From Microbacterium halotolerans (lineage in GTDB: Bacteria > Actinomycetota > Actinomycetes > Actinomycetales > Microbacteriaceae): a stretch of 64,000 bases of DNA. Position numbers and translations under genes: made by a program. Location: contig NZ_KZ984051.1 of NCBI RefSeq assembly GCF_003569805.1, forward strand, positions 683,779 through 747,778. Reading direction: 5' to 3'. The notes below the pieces were generated by a model that worked only from the letters and a program-made list of their open reading frames with translations, was not told the origin of the DNA and did no database searches. Shown here piece by piece: positions 24,446 through 33,701 of this stretch (positions are counted from its first letter, which is position 1; each line of letters starts with the position of its first letter).

Positions 24446-25882
24446 GTGCGGAAGATCATACGCGGCGGAACGGTGGTGTCGGCGTCCGACGAGTTCCGAG
24501 CCGATGTGCTCATCGTCGACGAACGTATTTCCTGCGTCGGCACGGACATCGACGCCGAAGGGGCAGACGTCGTCGACGCGGGCGGTGCATACGTCATTCC
24601 CGGCGGTATCGACACGCATACGCACTTCGAACACATCGTCGCGAGCCGTGCCACACGCACGGCGGACGACTTCGCGTCCGGATCGGTCGCTGCGGCCGTC
24701 GGCGGGACGACAAGCGTCGTCGACTTCGTCCGCGCACCCGTGGGGACAGGAATCGAACAGGCCTTCCTCGAGCGGCGCGAACGTGCTGAGTCCGCGATGG
24801 CCGTTGATTTCGGTCTGCACCCGATGGTGCCGAGTTGGGCCGGGGAGGACGATTCCTTCGACCAGCTTTCGCGGCTCGCGGAGCGCGATGGGGCGGCCAG
24901 TTGGAAGTTCTTCATGGCATATGCGGGTTCGATGGTCGACGACGGAGTGCTCCTGCGCGGCTTCCGTCGGTGCGCCGAGCTGGGCGTGCTGCCGATGGTG
25001 CACGCGGAGAACGGCCACATGGTCGCCGACGCCACCGAACGCCTGGTTGCGAGCGGCCGCACAGCGGTCGAAGATCACGTGCACGCGCATCCGGCTGATT
25101 CGGAGGCGGAGGCCGTCGACCGTGCTATCCGCCTTGCGCGGCAGGCGGGCACGCCGCTGTTCATCGTGCACGTCTCGGCCGCGGAGGCGATCGAAGTTCT
25201 CCGCGACCATCAGCGCGCAGGGGCCTCGGTGGTGGCCGAGACCTGCCCGCAGTACCTCGTCGCCGCGAGCGATGCGCCGGAGGTCAGGGGAGCGCTCGCT
25301 GCCGGCTATGTCTGTTCTCCGCCGATCAGGGAGAGGGCGAATCAGGAGCCGCTCTGGCGCGCGGTCCAGGACGGCACGATCTCGACGATCGGCACCGATC
25401 ATGCCGCCTTCACGCTCGGCGAGCAACCGGACCTTCCGCCGCAGAAGGGCGCGGGCGGCGGCGACTTCACTCGCACCCCGAACGGTGTGCCCGGCGTAGA
25501 GGAGCGGCTCATGGTCATGCATCACCATGGTGTCGTGGCCCGCGGAATGCGGATGACGCGATTCGTCGAACTCACCTCTGCCGCCCCGGCGCGGACCTTC
25601 GGGCTCACAGGCAAAGGGGCGATCGTTCCAGGATCTGATGCCGACATCGTCATCTGGGACCCCGACGCCACCAGAGTGCTGAGGGCCGCCACTCTGCACA
25701 GCCGCTCGGACTACTGCGTCTACGAGGGCCTCGAAGTCACCGGCGTGCCCCGCGTGGTGTTGGGACGTGGAACGACCCTCGCAGTCGACGGTGAACCGAC
25801 CGGTGCTCTTCCTGGACGCGGCCGCTACCTGCGTCGCTCCCGGCGCGCACCCCACACGACCAGTACAAGGAGCGGCACATGA
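24446..25882 (+). CDS. Hydantoinase / dihydropyrimidinase
   Basis: Zinc-dependent cyclic amidohydrolase of 478 residues that opens hydantoin or dihydropyrimidine rings to N-carbamoyl amino acids. All metal ligands are visible: H-x-H in G-G-I-D-T-H-T-H-F, the carboxylated lysine in S-W-K-F-F-M-A-Y, histidines in M-V-H-A-E-N-G and F-I-V-H-V-S-A, aspartate in I-G-T-D-H-A-A-F. The family tail P-N-G-V-P-G-V-E-E-R-L is present. First gene of an eleven-gene run; GTG start, and its TGA overlaps the next ATG. Exact ring substrate unknown. Confidence 0.92.
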   Translation: MRKIIRGGTVVSASDEFRADVLIVDERISCVGTDIDAEGADVVDAGGAYVIPGGIDTHTHFEHIVASRATRTADDFASGSVAAAVGGTTSVVDFVRAPVGTGIEQAFLERRERAESAMAVDFGLHPMVPSWAGEDDSFDQLSRLAERDGAASWKFFMAYAGSMVDDGVLLRGFRRCAELGVLPMVHAENGHMVADATERLVASGRTAVEDHVHAHPADSEAEAVDRAIRLARQAGTPLFIVHVSAAEAIEVLRDHQRAGASVVAETCPQYLVAASDAPEVRGALAAGYVCSPPIRERANQEPLWRAVQDGTISTIGTDHAAFTLGEQPDLPPQKGAGGGDFTRTPNGVPGVEERLMVMHHHGVVARGMRMTRFVELTSAAPARTFGLTGKGAIVPGSDADIVIWDPDATRVLRAATLHSRSDYCVYEGLEVTGVPRVVLGRGTTLAVDGEPTGALPGRGRYLRRSRRAPHTTSTRSGT

Positions 25883-26886
25883 CTCTGAAACTCGGTATCC
25901 ACCTCGGTGAGCGTTTCACTCTGGCCGAGACGATGCGGGCAGCGGATATCGCAGAGGAGAACGGCTTCGACTCCCTCTGGGTTGCGGAGGGCCGACTCAC
26001 ACGCGATGCCGCGACGATCATGGCACTGCTGGCTGATCGCACCGAGACTGTGCGGATCGGCTCCGGCGTCGTGAACAACAAGTCTCGGAATGCGGCGCTC
26101 ATGGCGGTCACCTTCAAGACGCTCGATGAGATCGCTCCGGAGAGGATCATCCTCGGTGTCGGAGCCTGGTGGGAGCCCCTGGCCAGCAAGGTCGGCACAC
26201 CGCTGCGCAAGCCCGTCGCGTCGATGCGCGAGTACGTCGACGTGCTGCAGCGCTTCTTCCGCAATGAGGAGGTGACGGTCGACGGCCAGTTCGTGCAGAT
26301 GGACGGAGTGCGCTTCGATCGCATGTATGCCGAGAACGCACCTGTGAACATTCCGATCTACGCCGGCGCCGTCGGCCCGCGCATGCTCGAGCTCGCCGGC
26401 GAGGTGATGGATGGCGTATATCTGGATTTCCTGCTTCCGGTGTCGTATCTCGATTTCGCCAACGCACAGATCGGGAAGGGCATCGCCAAGCGGACGGACG
26501 GCGTCGGCGAGATCGACATCACCCAGACGATCGCGGTGTCGGTCGATGATGAGGACCCGCGCAGGGCGATCGACGCGTGCAGGCACTTCCTCACGATGTA
26601 TCTCATGCAGCAGCCGCATATCGCCGAGCACGCCGGCGTCGACCGTGAAGTGGTGGCGCGGATCCAGGAAGTCGCCGGATGGCCGGCCACTCCGGACGAC
26701 ATAAGCCGTGCCATGGTGCACGTGCCGGATGAGGCCGTGCTTCGCGTAGCTGCGGCGGGCACCACGGACGATGTGCTCGCGCAGCTCGAGGCCTACCATC
26801 GCGCCGGCGTCCGTGTCACCGTGCTGAACCCGCTCGGTGATGACAAGCTGGGTACGATCGAGGCCGTGGCGAAGGGGTTGAGGTGA
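25879..26886 (+). CDS. Luciferase-like flavin-dependent monooxygenase/reductase
   Basis: 335-residue TIM-barrel protein of the LLM class (M-T-L-K-L-G-I-H-L-G-E-R-F then G-F-D-S-L-W-V-A-E-G-R near 35, and G-V-G-A-W-W-E-P near 95). Relatives use FMNH2 or F420H2; members include RutA, which splits the uracil ring, and alkane monooxygenases. Here it sits between a hydantoinase and an IclR regulator with ATGA and GTGA overlaps, so it probably acts on the same ring compound. Cofactor cannot be decided from sequence. Confidence 0.88.
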   Translation: MTLKLGIHLGERFTLAETMRAADIAEENGFDSLWVAEGRLTRDAATIMALLADRTETVRIGSGVVNNKSRNAALMAVTFKTLDEIAPERIILGVGAWWEPLASKVGTPLRKPVASMREYVDVLQRFFRNEEVTVDGQFVQMDGVRFDRMYAENAPVNIPIYAGAVGPRMLELAGEVMDGVYLDFLLPVSYLDFANAQIGKGIAKRTDGVGEIDITQTIAVSVDDEDPRRAIDACRHFLTMYLMQQPHIAEHAGVDREVVARIQEVAGWPATPDDISRAMVHVPDEAVLRVAAAGTTDDVLAQLEAYHRAGVRVTVLNPLGDDKLGTIEAVAKGLR

Positions 26887-27644
26887 CCGAGTCGCGAAAA
26901 GAGAGCGGGCTCGTCCAGAAGACGGTGCACGTTCTGCGCACGATCGCCGCGCATGCTCAGGGAATCGGCCTGTCCGAGCTGGCGAGGGAGACGGGGATCT
27001 CCAAGCCGACGTGCTACCGGATCATCCGTTCGCTCGAAGACGAGGGATGGTTGACCGCCGACGCGTCCTCGCGTCATGTTCGCCTGGCCAACGACCTCGT
27101 GCTGACCATCGGTGCGCACCGCGCCGGTCTCGACATCGGCATGCTCGTCGACGATGTGCTCCGCGACGTCGCGAAGGAGCTCTCCGAGACGGCTGGGCTC
27201 GACAGACTCGATCCGCCGGGGGTCGTCGTGCTTCGTGAGGTGCAGGGTCCGCATCACATCGGACACGCGCCGAAAGATGTCCCGAGGAGGCTCAGCGCCA
27301 CCAGGACGTCCACCGGGCGCGTGCTGATCGCCTCCGCCCCGGACGACGTGGCCCACGCGCACCTCGCCGCAGAGACCGACCCCGGTCTGGACGTGGCGGG
27401 TCTGGAACGCGAACGCGCGGCGCTCGCCGACCGTGGGTACACCGCCACGCGCAACCAACTGGAGAACGGCTTGGCAGCGTACGCCGTGCCGGTTCCGATC
27501 GACGGAGCGGTGCGCTACGCACTGTGGATCTCCGGACCGACCTATCGTGTCGATGAACTCGATGCACGCCACGTGGTCGCGACGCTGACGGCGGCCGCCG
27601 AGCGTCTCGGCAGGATCCTCCAGAATCAGACCGTCTTCGACTGA
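26883..27644 (+). CDS. IclR-family transcriptional regulator of the hydantoinase operon
   Basis: 253 residues. N-terminal winged helix with the recognition segment G-L-S-E-L-A-R-E-T-G-I-S-K-P-T-C-Y-R-I near 28-47, and a C-terminal effector domain ending L-T-A-A-A-E-R-L-G-R-I-L-Q. Translationally coupled (GTGA) to the monooxygenase gene, so it is made together with the enzymes it likely controls. Two related 19-bp palindromes, at the promoter of the operon and 19 bases before the importer genes, are the best candidate operators. Confidence 0.92.
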   Translation: MTESRKESGLVQKTVHVLRTIAAHAQGIGLSELARETGISKPTCYRIIRSLEDEGWLTADASSRHVRLANDLVLTIGAHRAGLDIGMLVDDVLRDVAKELSETAGLDRLDPPGVVVLREVQGPHHIGHAPKDVPRRLSATRTSTGRVLIASAPDDVAHAHLAAETDPGLDVAGLERERAALADRGYTATRNQLENGLAAYAVPVPIDGAVRYALWISGPTYRVDELDARHVVATLTAAAERLGRILQNQTVFD

Positions 27645-27749
27645 GAGTCGGACGCCGCTGCGCGAACGGCGCTGGAACTCGTAACGAGCGCGAAACGGTT
27701 CGGTCTTGTGCTCGACGCATCTCCTTGTCACACTCGTTTCATCCAAAAA

Positions 27750-27768
27750 GTGAACCGACGGTTCACTA
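27750..27768. promoter_or_regulatory. Perfect IclR-type palindrome before the importer genes
   Basis: AGTGAACCGACGGTTCACT: two perfect 8-bp arms separated by GAC, 18 bases before the first importer ATG, in a 142-base gap inside the operon. A related site lies at 24406-24424. Candidate -35/-10 elements (TTGTGC at 27706, CACACT at 27730) lie just upstream, so the site would sit over or after the transcription start. Confidence 0.65.
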
Positions 27769-27786
27769 GATGAACCGAGGAGATGC

Positions 27787-28722
27787 ATGACGCTGCTCGT
27801 CCGCTCGAGGCCCGCCGCGCTGTCGGCGACCGCTGGAGTGCCCGCGCCGCGCCGTCGCCGTGCCGCTCGTACCTGGCGGTCGGTCAGGCGCGGCGTGCTG
27901 GCCACGGTCGTATTCGTTCTGGCGGCCGCTCTGCTGTGGGAGGGCTACAAGCTTCTCGGCGCGCTCACCGGCGGCCGTATCCCCGGCACAGGGCTGCCGC
28001 TGCCCATCTCTGCGAGCGATCAGGCGATGCCGCACATCCTGTCGATTCTGAAGGCCCTGGGCGCACCGGCATCGGCTGTCTCTGATCAGGCGCTGTTCGT
28101 GTACCTCCTGCAGGAGACGAGTATCACCATGCGCGAGGCCGGCTATGGTCTTCTCCTCGGGGCGGCGATCGGGGTCGTGCTCGCAGTGGCGCTGCGCGAG
28201 ATCCCCGTGCTGGCCCGCGGCGTGGTGCCGTGGTTGGTCGTGTCTCAGACGATCCCGCTCGTCGCGCTCGCTCCCGTGATCGTCATCTGGGTCGGTCGCG
28301 CCGACCTGCCCAGCTGGGTCGCCGTGACGATCATCTCCGCCTACCTGTCATTCTTCCCGGTCACGGTGAACATGCTGACCGGGCTCAATGCCACTGAGTC
28401 CGTACACGTCGAGCTGATGCGCTCGGTGAACGCCAGGCGTTGGCAGACCCTCGTCTGGCTGCGTCTGCCGGCGGCCGTTCCGTCGCTGTTCAGCGGGCTC
28501 CGTCTGGCGGCGACCGCGTCGGTCATCGGCGCCATCGTGGGCGAGCTGTCCGCCGGCACCGGCAGCGGCATCGGCCGTGCGATCCTCAGCGCCGCCTACT
28601 TCTACTCCAACGCCCCGGAGACGCTGTTCGCCGCGGTGCTCGTCGCATCGCTCGCCGGTGTGCTCTTCGTCCAGATCATCGCCGTGCTCGAGATCATCGT
28701 GCTGCGCAGGAGGAACGCATGA
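27787..28722 (+). CDS. ABC transporter permease (NitT/TauT/THI5-import type)
   Basis: 311-residue inner membrane subunit of an importer. After a basic N terminus (R-R-R-R-A-A-R-T-W-R) there are six hydrophobic spans; the coupling loop E-L-M-R-S-V-N-A-R-R-W-Q-T-L-V-W-L-R-L-P-A-A-V-P near 215-235 carries the BPD permease signature. Works with the ATPase and second permease that overlap it. Close to permeases that pair with THI5-like binding proteins. Confidence 0.92.
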   Translation: MTLLVRSRPAALSATAGVPAPRRRRAARTWRSVRRGVLATVVFVLAAALLWEGYKLLGALTGGRIPGTGLPLPISASDQAMPHILSILKALGAPASAVSDQALFVYLLQETSITMREAGYGLLLGAAIGVVLAVALREIPVLARGVVPWLVVSQTIPLVALAPVIVIWVGRADLPSWVAVTIISAYLSFFPVTVNMLTGLNATESVHVELMRSVNARRWQTLVWLRLPAAVPSLFSGLRLAATASVIGAIVGELSAGTGSGIGRAILSAAYFYSNAPETLFAAVLVASLAGVLFVQIIAVLEIIVLRRRNA

Positions 28723-29513
28723 CCACCACCCCCGCCATCTCACTCTCCGACGTCAGCCAGGTGTTCGACACCGCCAGCGGCGCCGTGCACGCGCTCGACG
28801 GCATCGACTTGGACGTCCCCAAGGGCGCCTTCGTCTCGCTGCTCGGGCCGTCGGGGTGCGGCAAGAGCACGCTGCTGCGCGTCATCGGAGACCTCATCCA
28901 GCCTTCACACGGAACCGTCGCAGTGAACGGGCACTCCGCCGTCGAGGCGCGGAAGGGCCGGGAGTACGGCATGGTCTTCCAACAGCCAGGGCTGATGGAT
29001 TGGCGCACCGTGCGCCGCAACATCGAGCTGCCACTGCAGGTCCAAGGAGTGTCGCGCGCCGAACGCAGTGAGCGGGCGCGACAGATGCTCAAGCTCGTGC
29101 GCCTGGAGGCGTTCGAGGATCACCGCCCTCGCCAGCTCTCCGGGGGAATGCAGCAGCGCGTGGCGATCGCCAGGGCGCTCGCGTTCCAACCGCAGGTCCT
29201 GCTCATGGACGAGCCCCTCGGTGCGCTCGACGAGATGAACCGTGAGCACCTGCAGCGCGAACTGCTGCGCATCTGGCGCTCGACCGGCACGACGATCGTC
29301 TTCGTCACTCATTCCGTCGCCGAAGCCGCCTTTCTCTCCACCGAAGTGGTGGTGATGAGCCCCCGCCCCGGACGAATCGCCGAACGCATCTCCATCGACC
29401 TGCCGGAAGAGCGCACGGACGCCACTCGGATGTCGGACGCCTACTTCCACACCGAGGCGAGCGTTCGCGAGGCGCTGCACGGCGTGCTCGCCCCCGAGGG
29501 GACCGCGGCATGA
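28719..29513 (+). CDS. ABC transporter ATP-binding protein (NitT/TauT type)
   Basis: 264 residues. Walker [10 protein letters not shown] near 40, signature L-S-G-G-M-Q-Q-R near 138, Walker [13 protein letters not shown] near 158, H-loop V-T-H-S-V-A-E-A. The ATG at 28719 overlaps the permease stop, and its own stop overlaps the next permease start, so three importer subunits are translated in step. The longer frame starting at 28440 lies inside the preceding gene. Confidence 0.94.
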   Translation: MTTTPAISLSDVSQVFDTASGAVHALDGIDLDVPKGAFVSLLGPSGCGKSTLLRVIGDLIQPSHGTVAVNGHSAVEARKGREYGMVFQQPGLMDWRTVRRNIELPLQVQGVSRAERSERARQMLKLVRLEAFEDHRPRQLSGGMQQRVAIARALAFQPQVLLMDEPLGALDEMNREHLQRELLRIWRSTGTTIVFVTHSVAEAAFLSTEVVVMSPRPGRIAERISIDLPEERTDATRMSDAYFHTEASVREALHGVLAPEGTAA

Positions 29514-30307
29514 CCTCCGCTTCGGCAGTCAGCGCGTCGCGACGAGCGGTGTGGTCGGCGGTGCTTCCTCCACTCGTCGTCGGCATCGTCATCCTGCTCT
29601 GTTGGCAACTCTTCGTCGTCGTCCTGGAGATCCCGGCGTATCTCCTACCGGCCCCGACCGCAATCGGCGGGTCGCTCGTCGAGGACGCCGCAGTGATCCT
29701 CAGTGCCGCACGGATGACCGGTGTTTCGGTTCTCGGTGGAATGCTCCTCGGCGGGGTGCTCGGTCTGATTGCGGCATTCCTCGTCAGCCTCGTCGAACGT
29801 GCCGCCTTCACGGTGCTCGGACTCGTCGCCGTGCTCAGCTGCGCTCCCGTCGTCGCGCTGGCGCCCATCTTCAACCAGTGGTTCGGTGCTTCGAACCTGA
29901 TGTCCAAGATCGCGGTGGCCGCCATCATGGTGTTCTTCCCTGTTCTCGTGAATACCGCACGCGGGCTGCTGCGGGTGGATCCGCTGCACCGCGAGCTGAT
30001 GACTTCGCTTTCGGCCGCCGGGATGCAGACCATGCGCTGGGTTCGCATCCCCGGAGCACTCCCATCCCTGTTCGACGGACTCAAGATCGGCTCGACGCTC
30101 GCCGTGATCGGCATCATCGTGTCCGAGTACTTCGGAGGCACGACCGATGCGCTCGGCGTGCTGATCGCCAACTCCGCCGCCCTATCGCAGTTCGACCAGA
30201 CCTGGGCGGCCGTCGCCGCCGCCAGCCTGATGGGTCTCGTGCTCTATGGCGGTGTGGTCCTGATCGAGCGGCTCACGACTCCCTGGAGTCACGACAAAGC
30301 GTCGTGA
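29510..30307 (+). CDS. ABC transporter permease (NitT/TauT type), second subunit
   Basis: 265 residues with six spans and the coupling loop E-L-M-T-S-L-S-A-A-G-M-Q-T-M-R-W-V-R-I-P-G-A-L-P near 165-188. Two different permease genes in one operon imply a heterodimeric channel. ATGA overlap with the ATPase gene. The binding-protein gene follows after 30 bases. Confidence 0.92.
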   Translation: MTSASAVSASRRAVWSAVLPPLVVGIVILLCWQLFVVVLEIPAYLLPAPTAIGGSLVEDAAVILSAARMTGVSVLGGMLLGGVLGLIAAFLVSLVERAAFTVLGLVAVLSCAPVVALAPIFNQWFGASNLMSKIAVAAIMVFFPVLVNTARGLLRVDPLHRELMTSLSAAGMQTMRWVRIPGALPSLFDGLKIGSTLAVIGIIVSEYFGGTTDALGVLIANSAALSQFDQTWAAVAAASLMGLVLYGGVVLIERLTTPWSHDKAS

Positions 30308-30337
30308 CCGACCCGACAAGAGAGGGGATCCTTTCCC

Positions 30338-31468
30338 ATGCACAAGCGACACAGTTGGGGCATGACCGCGGCCCTTGCCTCCAGCGCGCTCCTGCTCACA
30401 GGCTGTGTGGGCATGGACGGCGCGAGTGACGGCGAGGCCATCAACGACAGCTGCGAGACCGTCGACGATGTCACCGTCGTGCTGCAGTGGGTCACGCAGG
30501 CACAGTTCGCCGGGTACTACGCGGCGGAGGAGAACGGCTACTACGCCGACCGCTGCCTCGACGTGACCATCCAGGAGGGCGGCACGAACGTCGTTCCACA
30601 GCAAGTCCTCGCCTCGGGCAACGCGGAGTTCGCCGTCGCCCATGTGACGAAGGCGATGGTGTCCCGCGCGGAGGGCGCCGATATCGTCAACATCGGCCAG
30701 GTCTTCGAGCGCGGCGCATATCTCCAGGTCGCCTGGGCGGACACGGGCATCGACTCGCTCGACGACATCGCGGGCACCTCCATGGGCAGCTGGGGCAGCG
30801 GCAACGAGCTCGTGCTCTACGCCGCGCTGCAGGCCTCAGGGGTGGACCCGGCCACGGACGTCGATGTCGTGCAGCAGCCGTTCGACATGTCACTCCTGCT
30901 CAATCGGGAAGTCGACTCCGTTCAGGCCAAGACGTACAACGAGTACGCCCAGCTCCTGGAGACCGTCGATCCCGACACGGGCGAGCTCCATCAGGAGGAC
31001 GACTTCTCCCTCATCAACCTGCAGGACGAGGGATTCGCCTCGCTGGAGGACGGCATCTACGCCGCAGACGGATGGCTCGCCGAGGAGGGAAACGAGGACA
31101 TCGCGGCGCGCTTCCTCGCCGCTTCCTACCAAGGGTGGATCTCCTGCCGGGACGATGCGGACGCCTGCGTTCAGGCCGTTCTGGCGCAGGGCAGTGCCCT
31201 CGGCGCCACCCACCAGGAGTGGATGATGAATGAGGTCAACGCCCTGATCTGGCCCGCAGGCGATCAGATCGGCGTGATGGACGAGGCGGCGTGGGACCAG
31301 ACGATCGACATCGCGATCGACGGCGAGGTCCTTGCCGAGGAGCCGACCGACGGATACCGCACCGACCTCACCGAGGCGGCGCTTGCGCTGCTCGCCGTGG
31401 ACGGCCTCGACACCGTCGGGGCGGACTGGCGGCGCGCCGAGGTCGAGCTCACCGAGGGCGGGGCCTGA
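30338..31468 (+). CDS. ABC importer substrate-binding lipoprotein (NMT1/THI5-like)
   Basis: 376 residues with a lipoprotein signal: basic start, hydrophobic core and lipobox L-L-T-G-C near residue 20. The mature part begins with the THI5/ThiY pattern Q-W-V-T-Q-A-Q-F-A-G-Y-Y-A-A-E-E-N-G-Y-Y. Known relatives bind pyrimidines (thiamine precursor) or riboflavin, which fits an operon for a nitrogen heterocycle. Stop overlaps the next ATG (TGATG). Confidence 0.92.
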   Translation: MHKRHSWGMTAALASSALLLTGCVGMDGASDGEAINDSCETVDDVTVVLQWVTQAQFAGYYAAEENGYYADRCLDVTIQEGGTNVVPQQVLASGNAEFAVAHVTKAMVSRAEGADIVNIGQVFERGAYLQVAWADTGIDSLDDIAGTSMGSWGSGNELVLYAALQASGVDPATDVDVVQQPFDMSLLLNREVDSVQAKTYNEYAQLLETVDPDTGELHQEDDFSLINLQDEGFASLEDGIYAADGWLAEEGNEDIAARFLAASYQGWISCRDDADACVQAVLAQGSALGATHQEWMMNEVNALIWPAGDQIGVMDEAAWDQTIDIAIDGEVLAEEPTDGYRTDLTEAALALLAVDGLDTVGADWRRAEVELTEGGA

Positions 31469-32322
31469 TGTCGGCGACTGCGGTGACCGTCGCCTGTGTG
31501 CAGACGGATCCGGTGATCGGCGATGTCGCGGCCAACACGGACGCGACAGTCACCGCAGTCGCCGAAGCCGCCGATGTCGGGGCGAGCCTTGTCGTCCTCC
31601 CGGAGTGCGCGTCCGCGGGGTGGGCCTTCCGCGACGCGGACGAGGCGCGTGCCAGCGCGCAGTCGCTCGAAGGCGGAGCCACCGTCGACGCTTGGCGGCA
31701 GGTCGCGGCCGAGCGCGACGTCTGGGTCTGCGGAGGGTTCAGTGAACTCGGGCAGGACGGCGAGGTGTACAACTCCTCCGTTCTCATCGGCCCGCACGGA
31801 GTGGCGTCTCTGTACCGCAAGGTCCACCTGTGGAACACCGAAGCCGATGCCTTCACCCCCGGTGACCTCGGTTTCCCGGTCGTGGACACGCCGTTCGGCC
31901 GGATGGGGATGATCATCTGCTATGACGCGTGGATCCCGGAGAGCATGCGATCGTGCGCGCTCGCCGGGGCGGACATCGTGCTCGCCCCGAGCGACTGGGT
32001 GCCGAATCCGCGGCAGGACCCGGCACTCCCACCGCTCGCCCATGTCGTGACCATGGCGGGCGCCCACCAGAACCAGCTCTATGTCGCAGCGGCCAGCCGC
32101 GTCGGTGCGGAGCGCGGGCAGAACTTCATCGGCTCGAGCATCGTCATCGACCCCTTCGGCTGGCCACTCGCCACGGGAGGAGACGAAGTGGGGATGGTGC
32201 TCGCCGAGATCGATCCGATCGGGTCACGGCCCGCGCGTCGCAACGATCCCTTCAACCGCCCGCTCGCCGACCGCCGTCCCGATCAGTACACCATCGATAC
32301 CCCTGCAGAGGAGCAGTCGTGA
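31468..32322 (+). CDS. Carbon-nitrogen hydrolase (nitrilase superfamily amidase) 1
   Basis: 284 residues. The Glu-Lys-Cys triad is visible: L-P-E-C-A-S near 47, Y-R-K-V-H-L near 117, I-I-C-Y-D-A near 151. Superfamily members hydrolyse amides, nitriles or N-carbamoyl groups. It differs clearly from the second C-N hydrolase of this operon, so two amide bonds may be cut in the pathway. The real start at 31468 overlaps the previous stop; the frame upstream lies inside the binding protein gene. Confidence 0.9.
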   Translation: MSATAVTVACVQTDPVIGDVAANTDATVTAVAEAADVGASLVVLPECASAGWAFRDADEARASAQSLEGGATVDAWRQVAAERDVWVCGGFSELGQDGEVYNSSVLIGPHGVASLYRKVHLWNTEADAFTPGDLGFPVVDTPFGRMGMIICYDAWIPESMRSCALAGADIVLAPSDWVPNPRQDPALPPLAHVVTMAGAHQNQLYVAAASRVGAERGQNFIGSSIVIDPFGWPLATGGDEVGMVLAEIDPIGSRPARRNDPFNRPLADRRPDQYTIDTPAEEQS

Positions 32323-33701
32323 GCACCAGCGTAGAACCCGCGATCGATCGCATCTGGAGTGCGGAGCGCACGCTCGCATCCGACCGTGACCATGTGATCC
32401 GCAGCTGGTCGAAGCAGGGCCAAGCGGCTCCTGCGACCATCGCGGGAGGCGAAGGCTCGTGGTTCTGGACGCCAGACGGCACCCGCTATCTCGACTTCCA
32501 GTCGCAGCTTGTCAACCTCAACCTCGGCCACCAGCACCCCAGGCTCGTCGAGGCCATCCAGCGCGCCGTCGGGGAGATGGCCTACATGGGGCCGGGCTTC
32601 GCAGTGCGGTCGAGGGCCGAGCTCGGCGAACGTCTCGCCGAGGTCACCCCCGGTGACCTCTCCATGTCGTTGTTCACGACAGGCGGTGCGGAAGCGAACG
32701 AGAACGCCATTCGGCTCGCCCAGCACGTCACCGGCCGGCAGAAGGTCGTCGCCAGGTATCGGTCGTACCACGGCGCCACGCTCGGAGCGCTGGCCGTGAC
32801 CGGTGATCCCAGACACAATGCGGGCGGGCAGAACGTCGCCGGCGTGGTGCGCGTGCAGGACCCTGACGTGTATCGGCCGCCGAGCGGGCGGCCCGCGGCT
32901 GAGTGTCCGGTCTGCCAAGGCGCGCCTCACATCGAAGAGATCCTCAAGCACGAGGATCCGTCGACGGTGGCCGCGATCATCTTGGAGCCGATCACCGGGA
33001 CCAACGGCCTCCTCGTGCCGCCGGACGAATATCTGCCGTCGATCCGAGAGCTGTGCGACCGGTACGGGATCATGCTGATCGCCGACGAAGTGATGGCCGG
33101 TTTCGGGCGGACCGGTGAGTGGTTCGCCGTCGATCACTGGAACGTCGTCCCGGACATCCTCTGCACTGCGAAGGGACTCAACTCCGGATATGTGCCGCTC
33201 GGAGCGATGACCGTCGGCTCTCGTGCCGCGGAATGGCTGCGCGAGAACAAGTTCTGGGGCGGGCAGACGTACGCTGGCCATCCGCTGGCCTGCGCGAGTG
33301 GCGTCGCAGCCATCGAGATCATCGAGAAGGAGGGTGTGCTCGACAACGTGCGCGAACGCGGCGCGCAGCTCGAGACGGGGCTGCGAGCCATCGCCGATCG
33401 ATATCCGATCATCGGCGACGTGCGCGGCAGGGGCCTCTTCTACGGTGTGGAGTTCGTCGCCGATCGCGACACGAAGGCACCGCTGGTTCCCTTCAACGCG
33501 ATCGGCCCCGCTGCCGCCCCCATGCAGCGGATCGTCGCGGACGGCTGGGCGAGGGGGCTGTATCTGTCGGCGAACAGCAACGTGCTGCGGCTCACGCCGC
33601 CGCTCATCGTCACAGAAGGCGAGGTCGACCTTGCGCTCGGCATCCTCGACGAGATCATCGGGGCAGCGGATGAGCGGCTCCGTGAAGGAGGTGCAGCATG
33701 A
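32319..33701 (+). CDS. Class III aminotransferase (beta-amino acid:pyruvate type)
   Basis: PLP-dependent enzyme of 460 residues. PLP-binding aspartate in L-I-A-D-E-V-M-A-G-F-G-R-T-G near 249, Schiff-base lysine in C-T-A-K-G-L-N-S-G near 282, S-Y-H-G-A-T near 147. After hydantoinase and carbamoyl hydrolase, transamination of the resulting beta-alanine-like amino acid to a semialdehyde would be the next step. GTG start overlaps the previous stop. Confidence 0.92.
   Translation: MSTSVEPAIDRIWSAERTLASDRDHVIRSWSKQGQAAPATIAGGEGSWFWTPDGTRYLDFQSQLVNLNLGHQHPRLVEAIQRAVGEMAYMGPGFAVRSRAELGERLAEVTPGDLSMSLFTTGGAEANENAIRLAQHVTGRQKVVARYRSYHGATLGALAVTGDPRHNAGGQNVAGVVRVQDPDVYRPPSGRPAAECPVCQGAPHIEEILKHEDPSTVAAIILEPITGTNGLLVPPDEYLPSIRELCDRYGIMLIADEVMAGFGRTGEWFAVDHWNVVPDILCTAKGLNSGYVPLGAMTVGSRAAEWLRENKFWGGQTYAGHPLACASGVAAIEIIEKEGVLDNVRERGAQLETGLRAIADRYPIIGDVRGRGLFYGVEFVADRDTKAPLVPFNAIGPAAAPMQRIVADGWARGLYLSANSNVLRLTPPLIVTEGEVDLALGILDEIIGAADERLREGGAA

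Noticed and set aside
24137..25855. Minus-strand open frame of 572 codons
   Set aside because: Antisense to the hydantoinase gene with intact metal ligands; composition typical of a shadow frame.
27645..27786. Possible thiamine (TPP) riboswitch before the THI5-type importer, because of a CTGAGA sequence
   Set aside because: The second conserved part of the TPP aptamer (ACCTGAT and following) is absent; the gap is better explained by the palindromic operator.
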